From contig NC_134399.1 in assembly GCF_050003625.1 (NCBI RefSeq), forward strand, positions 152,824,473-152,888,472: a stretch of DNA of 64,000 bases, read 5' to 3'. The position numbers were made by a program, and so were the translations under genes. Each line of letters begins with the position of its first letter. The first letter of the stretch is position 1. This DNA comes from Haematobia irritans (lineage: Eukaryota > Arthropoda > Insecta > Diptera > Muscidae). The notes beneath the pieces are model-generated. The model was not told the DNA's origin. It saw only the letters and a program-made list of their open reading frames with translations, and searched no databases. This document shows, one piece after another, positions 57,238 through 64,000 of this stretch.

Positions 57238-60200
57238 AAACTTGTTTTGCTCATATCTCCTAAACTATGCGTCCTAGAGCGAAAAGGAGCTTAATTCATG
57301 ACCACCCCCAAAAAATCGAAAATTCCTTCCAAATCCTGAAAAAATTGAAATTTTTTATGAAAAACTTGTTTTGCTCATATCTCCTAAACTATGCGTCCTA
57401 GAGCGAAAAGGAGCTTAATTCATGACCACCCCCAAAAAATCGAAAATTCCATCCAAATCCTGAAAAAATTTAAATTTTTATATGAAAAATTTGTTTTGCT
57501 CATATCTCCTAAACTATGCGTCTTAGAGCGAAAAGGAGCTTAATTCATGACCACCCCCAAAAAATCGAAAATTCCTTCGAAATCCTGAAAAAATTGAAAT
57601 TTTTATATGAAAAACTTGTTTTGCTCATATCTCCTAAACTATGCGTCCTAGAGCTTAATTCATGACCACCCCCAAAAAATCGAAAATTCCATCCAAATCC
57701 TGAAAAAATTGAAATTTTTATATGAAAGACTTGTTTTGCTCATATCTCCTAAACTATGCGTCCTAGAGCGAAAAGGAGCTTAATTCATGACCACCCCAAA
57801 AAAATCGAAAATTCCATCCAAATCCTGAAAAAATTGAAATTTTTATATGAAAAACTTGTTTTGCTCATATCTCCTAAACTATGCGTTCTAGAGCGAAAAG
57901 GAGCTTAATTCATGACCACCCCCAAAAAATCGAAAATTCCTTCCAAATCCTGAAAAAATTGAAATTTTTATAAGAAAAACTTGTTTTGCTCATATCTCCT
58001 AAACTATGCGTCCTAGAGCGAAAAGGAGCTTAATTCATGACCACCCCCAAAAAATCGAAAATTCCAAATCCTGAAAAAATTGAAATTTTTTTATGAAAAA
58101 TTTGTTTTTCTCATATCTCCTAAACTATGCGTCCTAGAGCGAAAAGGAGCTTAATTCATGACCACCCCCAAAATATCGAAAATTCCTTCGAAATCCTGAA
58201 AAAATTGAAATTTTTATATGAAAAACTTGTTTTGCTCATATCTCCTAAACTATGCGTCCTAGAGCTTAATTCATGACCACCCCCAAAAAATCGAAAATTC
58301 CATCCAAATCCTGAAAAAATTGAAATTTTTATATGAAAAACTTGTTTTGCTCATATCTCCTAAACTATGCGTCCTAGAGCGAAAAGGAGCTTAATTCATG
58401 ACCACCCCCAAAAAATCGAAAATTCCTTCCAAATCCTGAAAAAATTTAAATTTTTTTATGAAAAACTTGTTTTGCTCATATCTCCTAAACTATACGTCCT
58501 AGAGCGAAAAGGAGCTTAATTCATGACCACCCCAAAAAAATCGAAAATTCCATCCAAATCCTGAAAAAATTGAAATTTTTATATGAAAAACTTGTTTTGC
58601 TCATATCTCCTAAACTATGCGTCCTAGAGCGAAAAGGAGCTTACTTCATGACCACCCCCAAAAAATCGAAAATTCCATCCAAATCCTGAAAAAATTGAAA
58701 TTTTTATATGAAAAACTTGTTTTGCTCATATCTCCTAAACTATGCGTCCTAGAGCGAAAAGGAGCTTAATTCATGACCACCCCCAAAAAATCGAAAATTC
58801 CTTCCAAATCCTGAAAAAATTGAAATTTTTTTATGAAAAACTTGTTTTGCTCATATCTCCTAAACTATGCGTCCTAGAGCGAAAAGGAGCTTAATTCATG
58901 ACCACCCCCAAAAAATCGAAAATTCCTTCGAAATCCTGAAAAAATTGAAATTTTTATATGAAAAACTTGTTTTGCTCATATCTCCTAAACTATGCGTCCT
59001 AGAGCGAAAAGGAGCTTAATTCATGACCACCCCCAAAAAATCGAAAATTCCATCCAAATCCTGAAAAAATTGAAATTTTTATACGAAAAACTTGTTTTGC
59101 TCATATCTCCTAAACTATGCGTCCTAGAGCGAAAAGAAGCTTAATTCATGACCACCCCCAAAAAATCGAAAATTCCATCCAAATCCTGAAAAAATTGAAA
59201 TTTTTATATGAAAAATTTGTTTTGCTCATATCTCCTAAACTATGCGTCCTAGAGCGAAAAGGAGCTTAATTCATGACCACCCCCAAAAAATCGAAAATTC
59301 CTTCGAAATCCTGAAAAAATTGAAATTTTTATATGAAAAACTTGTTTTGCTCATATCTCCTAAACTATGCGTCCTAGAGCTTAATTCATGACCACCCCCA
59401 AAAAACCGAAAATTCCATCCAAATCCTGAAAAAATTGAAATTTTTATATGAAAAACTTGTTTTGCTCATATCTCCTAAACTATGCGTTCTAGAGCGAAAA
59501 GGAGCTTAATTCATGACCACCCCCAAAAAATCGAAAATTCCATCCAAATCCTGAAAAAATTTAAATTTTTATATGAAAAGCTTGTTTTGCTCATATCTCC
59601 TAAACTATGCGTCCTAGAGCGAAAAGGAGCTTAATTCATGACCACCCCCAAAAAATCGAAAATTCCATCCAAATCCTGAAAAAATTGAAATTTTTATATG
59701 AAAAACTTGTTTTGCTCATATCTCCTAAACTATGCGTCCTAGAGCGAAAAGGAGCTTAATTCATGACCACCCCCAAAAAATCGAAAATTCCTTCCAAATC
59801 CTGAAAAAATTTAAATTTTTATATGAAAAACTTGTTTTGCTCATATCTCCTAAACTATGCGTCCTAGAGCGAAAAGGAGCTTAATTCATGACCACCCCCA
59901 AAAAATCGAAAATTCCATCCAAATCCTGAAAGAATTGAAATTTTTATATGAAAAACTTGTTTTGCTCATATCTCCTAAACTATGCGTTCTAGAGCGAAAA
60001 GGAGCTTAATTCATGACCACCCCCAAAAAATCGAAAATTCCTTCGAAATCCTGAAAAAATTGAAATTTTTATATGAAAAACTTGTTTTGCTCATATCTCC
60101 TAAACTATGCGTCCTAGAGCGAAAAGGAGCTTAATTCATGACCACCCCCAAAAAATCGAAAATTCCATCCAAATCCTGAAAAAATTGAAATTTTTATACG

Positions 60201-60970
60201 AAAAACTTGTTTTGCTCATATCTCCTAAACTATGCGTCCTAGAGCGAAAAGGAGCTTAATTCATGACCACCCCCAAAATATCGAAAATTCCTTTGAAATC
60301 CTGAAAAAATTGAAATTTTTATATGAAAAACTTGTTTTGCTCATATCTCCTAAACTATGCGTCCTAGAGCTTAATTCATGACCACCCCCAAAAAATCGAA
60401 AATTCCATCCAAATCCTGAAAAAATTGAAATTTTTATATGAAAAACTTGTTTTGCTCATATCTCCTAAACTATGCGTCCTAGAGCGAAAAGGAGCTTAAT
60501 TCATGACCACCCCCAAAAAATCTAAAATTCCTTCCAAATCCTGAAAAAATTGAAATTTTTATATGAAAAACTTGTTTTGCTCATATCTCCTAAACTATGC
60601 GTCCTAGAGCGAAAAGGAGCTTAATTCATGACCACCCCCAAAAAATCGAAAATTCCATCCAAATCCTGAAAAAATTGAAATTTTTATATGAAAAACTTGT
60701 TTTGCTCATATCTCCTAAACTATGCGTCCTAGAGCGAAAAGGAGCTTAATTCATGACCACCCCCAAAAAATCGAAAATTCCATCCAAATCCTGAAAAAAT
60801 TGAAATTTTTATACGAAAAACTTGTTTTGCTCATATCTCCTAAACTATGCGTCCTAGAGCGAAAAGGAGCTTAATTCATGACCACCCCCAAAATATCGAA
60901 AATTCCTTCGAAATCCTGAAAAAATTGAAATTTTTATATGAAAAACTTGTTTTGCTCATATCTCCTAAAC

Positions 60971-61414
60971 TATGCGTCCTAGAGCTTAATTTTTGGGGGT
61001 GGTCCCCCAAAAAATCGAAAATTCCATCCAAATCCTGAAAAAATTGAAATTTTTATATGAAAAACTTGTTTTGCTCATATCTCCTAAACTATGCGTCCTA
61101 GAGCGAAAAGGAGCTTAATTCATGACCACCCCCAAAAAGTCTAAAATTCCTTCCAAATCCTGAAAAAATTGAAATTTTTATATGAAAAACTTGTTTTGCT
61201 CATATCTCCTAAACTATGCGTCCTAGAGCTTAATTCATGACCACCCCCAAAAAATCGAAAATTCCATCCAAATCCTTCATGACCACCCCCAAAAAATCTA
61301 AAATTCCTTCCAAATCCTGAAAAAATTGAAATTTTTATATGAAAAACTTGTTTTGCTCATATCTCCTAAACTATGCGTCCTAGAGCGAAAAGGAGCTTAA
61401 TTCATGACCACCCC
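60971..61414 (+). repeat. Cluster of rearranged satellite units with a micro-inversion
   Basis: Within about 440 bp there are four irregular units. First, a 10-bp deleted unit is followed by a 13-bp inverted piece (60991-61003) that creates the hairpin TTTTTGGGGG / CCCCCAAAAA (60990-60999 and 61004-61013, four-base loop). A second 10-bp deletion lies at 61221. A join AAATCCTTCATGACC near 61272 deletes most of a unit, and a join ACCACCCCCTATGCGTCC near 61408-61420 does the same. The large 6,763-bp-offset copy starts at the last join. Confidence 0.85.
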
Positions 61415-64000
61415 CTATGCGTCCTAGAGCGAAAAGGAGCTTAATTCATGACCACCCCCAAAAAATCGAAAATTCCATCCAAATCCTGAAAAAATTTAAA
61501 TTTTTATATGAAAAATTTGTTTTGCTCATATCTCCTAAACTATGCGTCCTAGAGCGAAAAGGAGCTTAAATCATGACCACCCCCAAAAAATCGAAAATTC
61601 CATCCAAATCCTGAAAAAATTGAAATTTTTATATGAAAAACTTGTTTTGCTCATATCTCCTAAACTATGCGTCCAGAGCGAAAAGGAGCTTAATTCATGA
61701 CCACCCCCAAAAAATCGAAAATTCCATCCAAATCCTGAAAAAATTGAAATTTTTATATGAAAATTTTGTTTTGCTCATATCTCCTAAACTATGCGTCCTA
61801 GAGCGAAAAGGAGCTTAATTCATGACCACCCCCAAAAAATCGAAAATTCCTTCGAAATCCTGAAAAAATTGAAATTTTTATATGAAAAACTTGTTTTGCT
61901 CATATCTCCTAAACTATGCGTCCAGAGCGAAAAGGAGCTTAATTCATGACCACCCCCAAAAAATCGAAAATTCCATCCAAATCCTGAAAAAATTGAAATT
62001 TTTATATGAAAATTTTGTTTTGCTCATATCTCCTAAACTATGCGTCCTAGAGCGAAAAGGAGCTTAATTCATGACCACCCCCAAAAAATCGAAAATTCCT
62101 TCGAAATCCTGAAAAAATTGAAATTTTTATATGAAAAACTTGTTTTGCTCATATCTCCTAAACTATGCGTTCTAGAGCGAAAAGGAGCTTAATTCATGAC
62201 CACCCCCAAAAAATCGAAAATTCCATCCAAATCCTGAAAAAATTGAAATTTTTATATGAAAAACTTGTTTTGCTCATATCTCCTAAACTATGCGTCCTAG
62301 AGCGAAAAGGAGCTTAATTCATGACCACCCCCAAAAAATCGAAAATTCCATCCAAATCCTGAAAAAATTTAAATTTTTATATGAAAAACTTGTTTTGCTC
62401 ATATCTCCTAAACTATGCGTCCTAGAGCGAAAAGGAGCTTAATTCATGACCACCCCCAAAAAATCGAAAATTCCTTCCAAATCGTGAAAAAATTGAAATT
62501 TTTTTATGAAAAACTTGTTTTGCTCATATCTCCTAAACTATGCGTCCTAGAGCGAAAAGGAGCTTAATTCATGACCACCCCCAAAAAATCGAAAATTCCA
62601 TCCAAATCCTGAAAAAATTTAAATTTTTATATGAAAAATTTGTTTTGCTCATATCTCCTAAACTATGCGTCCTAGAGCGAAAAGGAGCTTAATTCATGAC
62701 CACCCCCAAAAAATCGAAAATTCCTTCGAAATCCTGAAAAAATTGAAATTTTTATATGAAAAACTTGTTTTGCTCATATCTCCTAAACTATGCGTCCTAG
62801 AGCGAAAAGGAGCTTAATTCATGACCACCCCCAAAAAATCGAAAATTCCATCCAAATCCTGAAAAAATTGAAATTTTTATACGAAAAACTTGTTTTGCTC
62901 ATATCTCCTAAACTATGCGTCCTAGAGCGAAAAGGAGCTTAATTCATGACCACCCCCAAAAAATCGAAAATTCCATCCAAATCCTGAAAAAATTGAAATT
63001 TTTATATGAAAAACTTGTTTTGCTCATATCTCCTAAACTATGCGTCCTAGAGCGAAAAGGAGCTTAATTCATGACCACCCCCAAAAAATCGAAAATTCCA
63101 TCCAAATCCTGAAAAAATTGAAATTTTTATATGAAAAACTTGTTTTGCTCATATCTCCTAAACTATGCGTCCTAGAGCGAAAAGGAGCTTAATTCATGAC
63201 CACCCCCAAAAAATCGAAAATTCCTTCCAAAGCCTGAAAAAATTTAAATTTTTATATGAAAAACTTGTTTTGCTCATATATCCTAAACTATGCGTCCTAG
63301 AGCGAAAAGGAGCTTAATTCATGACCACCCCCAAAAAATCGAAAATTCCATCCAAATCCTGAAAAAATTGAAATTTTTATATGAAAAATTTGTTTTGCTC
63401 ATATCTTCTAAACTATGCGTCCTAGAGCGAAAAGGAGCTTAATTCATGACCACCCCCAAAATATCGAAAATTCCTTCGAAATCCTGAAAAAATTGAAATT
63501 TTTATATGAAAAACTTGTTTTGCTCATATCTCCTAAACTATGCGTCCTAGAGCTTAATTCATGACCACCCCCAAAAAATCGAAAATCCCATCCAAATCCT
63601 GAAAAAATTGAAATTTTTATATGAAAAACTTGTTTTGCTCATATCTCCTAAACTATGCGTCCTAGAGCGAAAAGGAGCTTAATTCATGACCACCCCCAAA
63701 AAATGGAAAATTCCATCCAAATCCTGAAAAAATTAAATTTTTTATATGAAAAACTTGTTTTGCTCATATCTCCTAAACTATGCGTCCTAGAGCGAAAAGG
63801 AGCTTAATTCATGACCACCCCCAAAAAATCGAAAATTCCATCCAAATCCTGAAAAAATTGAAATTTTTATATGAAAAACTTGTTTTGCTCATATCTCCTA
63901 AACTATGCGTCCTAGAGCGAAAAGGAGCTTAATTCATGACCACCCCCAAAAAATCGAAAATTCCATCCAAATCCTGAAAAAATTTAAATTTTTATATGAA
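61415..64000 (+). repeat. Downstream copy of 54652-57237
   Basis: It begins at the irregular join described in the preceding cluster and remains colinear with 54652-57237 to the last base of the window (TTTATATGAA in both). The abrupt left boundary at a scar, with the right boundary outside the window, points to one insertion, duplication or unequal-exchange event involving at least 21 units. Confidence 0.9.

Larger units (their letters stand above)
7424..64000 (+). repeat. Main ~125-bp satellite DNA array (about 450 units, one orientation)
   Basis: Head-to-tail units of about 125 bp with landmarks in this order: GCTCATATCTCCTAAACTAT, GCGTCCTAGAGCGAAAAGGA, GCTTAATTCATGACCACCCC, CAAAAAATCGAAAATTCCAT, CCAAATCCTGAAAAAATTGA, AATTTTTATATGAAAAACTT, GTTTT. 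Recurrent two-state sites are CCATCC/CCTTCG, TTGAAA/TTTAAA, TATATG/TATACG, AACTTG/AATTTG and GCGTCC/GCGTTC. All units keep one orientation apart from a 13-bp micro-inversion at 60991. The unit length is not a multiple of three and every frame meets stops within two units, so the scattered 61-72-codon open frames are not genes. The array runs off the window. The satellite family is not one I can name, and a heterochromatic or pericentromeric location is inference. Confidence 0.97.

Noticed and set aside
60991..61013. GC-rich hairpin resembling an intrinsic terminator
   Set aside because: It is a local inverted copy of ACCACCCCCAAAA from the satellite, with no bacterial gene nearby.
7424..64000. 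CRISPR-like array (repeat plus spacer)
   Set aside because: The entire period is conserved, with no unique spacers and no cas genes. It is contiguous head-to-tail satellite in a eukaryotic context.

Overview
The window is non-coding repetitive DNA from a eukaryote. About 58.5 of the 64 kb is one A+T-rich satellite with a unit of about 125 bp. I find no credible protein gene, rRNA, tRNA, CRISPR array or bacterial-type operon. The longest open frames (up to 95 codons) are chance readings of satellite, (TA)n or minisatellite DNA. The source is probably an insect, and most likely a higher fly (Calyptratae such as Muscidae or Calliphoridae). This rests on the roughly 29-bp minisatellite built on TTTCTATAGAAA and CAAAATTTT, and on a retroelement-like tail (CAGCCGTTTCGGAG, then CAAA/CAAACA runs, then TATATATAGAT). 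I know both styles from dipteran and other insect genomes, but I could not search for them here.

Layout. 1-1975: a degenerate tandem array of about 130-bp units ending in a retroelement-like 3' tail. 1976-2295: A+T-rich single-copy-looking DNA. 2296-2520: poly(A), a (TA)n tract and 139 bp of minisatellite. 2519-9312: a large, almost perfect palindrome with arms of about 3.4 kb. Its centre (5915/5916) lies in a 200-bp (TA)n tract. Reading outward, each arm holds minisatellite (about 520 bp), a single-copy-looking spacer (about 890 bp) and the outermost 15 or so units of the satellite. 7424-64000: the main satellite array, about 450 units in one orientation, running off the right end.

Inside the array, diagnostic variants recur in fixed order at spacings that are whole multiples of about 125 bp (9, 10, 11, 14, 15, 20 and 22 units). 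This shows nested segmental amplification (higher-order repeats). The clearest cases are a ~1.29-kb tandem duplication (about 14.4-17.0 kb), ~2.75-kb related blocks (40.5-45.4 kb), a 2,613-bp offset repeat (53.1-57.0 kb), and a colinear copy of at least 2,586 bp at offset 6,763 (54652-57237 against 61415-64000). Just before that last copy, 60.98-61.42 kb is a cluster of rearranged units that includes a 13-bp micro-inversion.

The window appears to capture the edge of a very large satellite block, perhaps pericentromeric heterochromatin (inference), where ordinary interspersed repeats give way to the array. The most notable item is the palindrome at the boundary. It is either a fold-back structural rearrangement with a (TA)n hairpin as turning point, or a long-read or assembly artefact. 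The sequence alone cannot decide.
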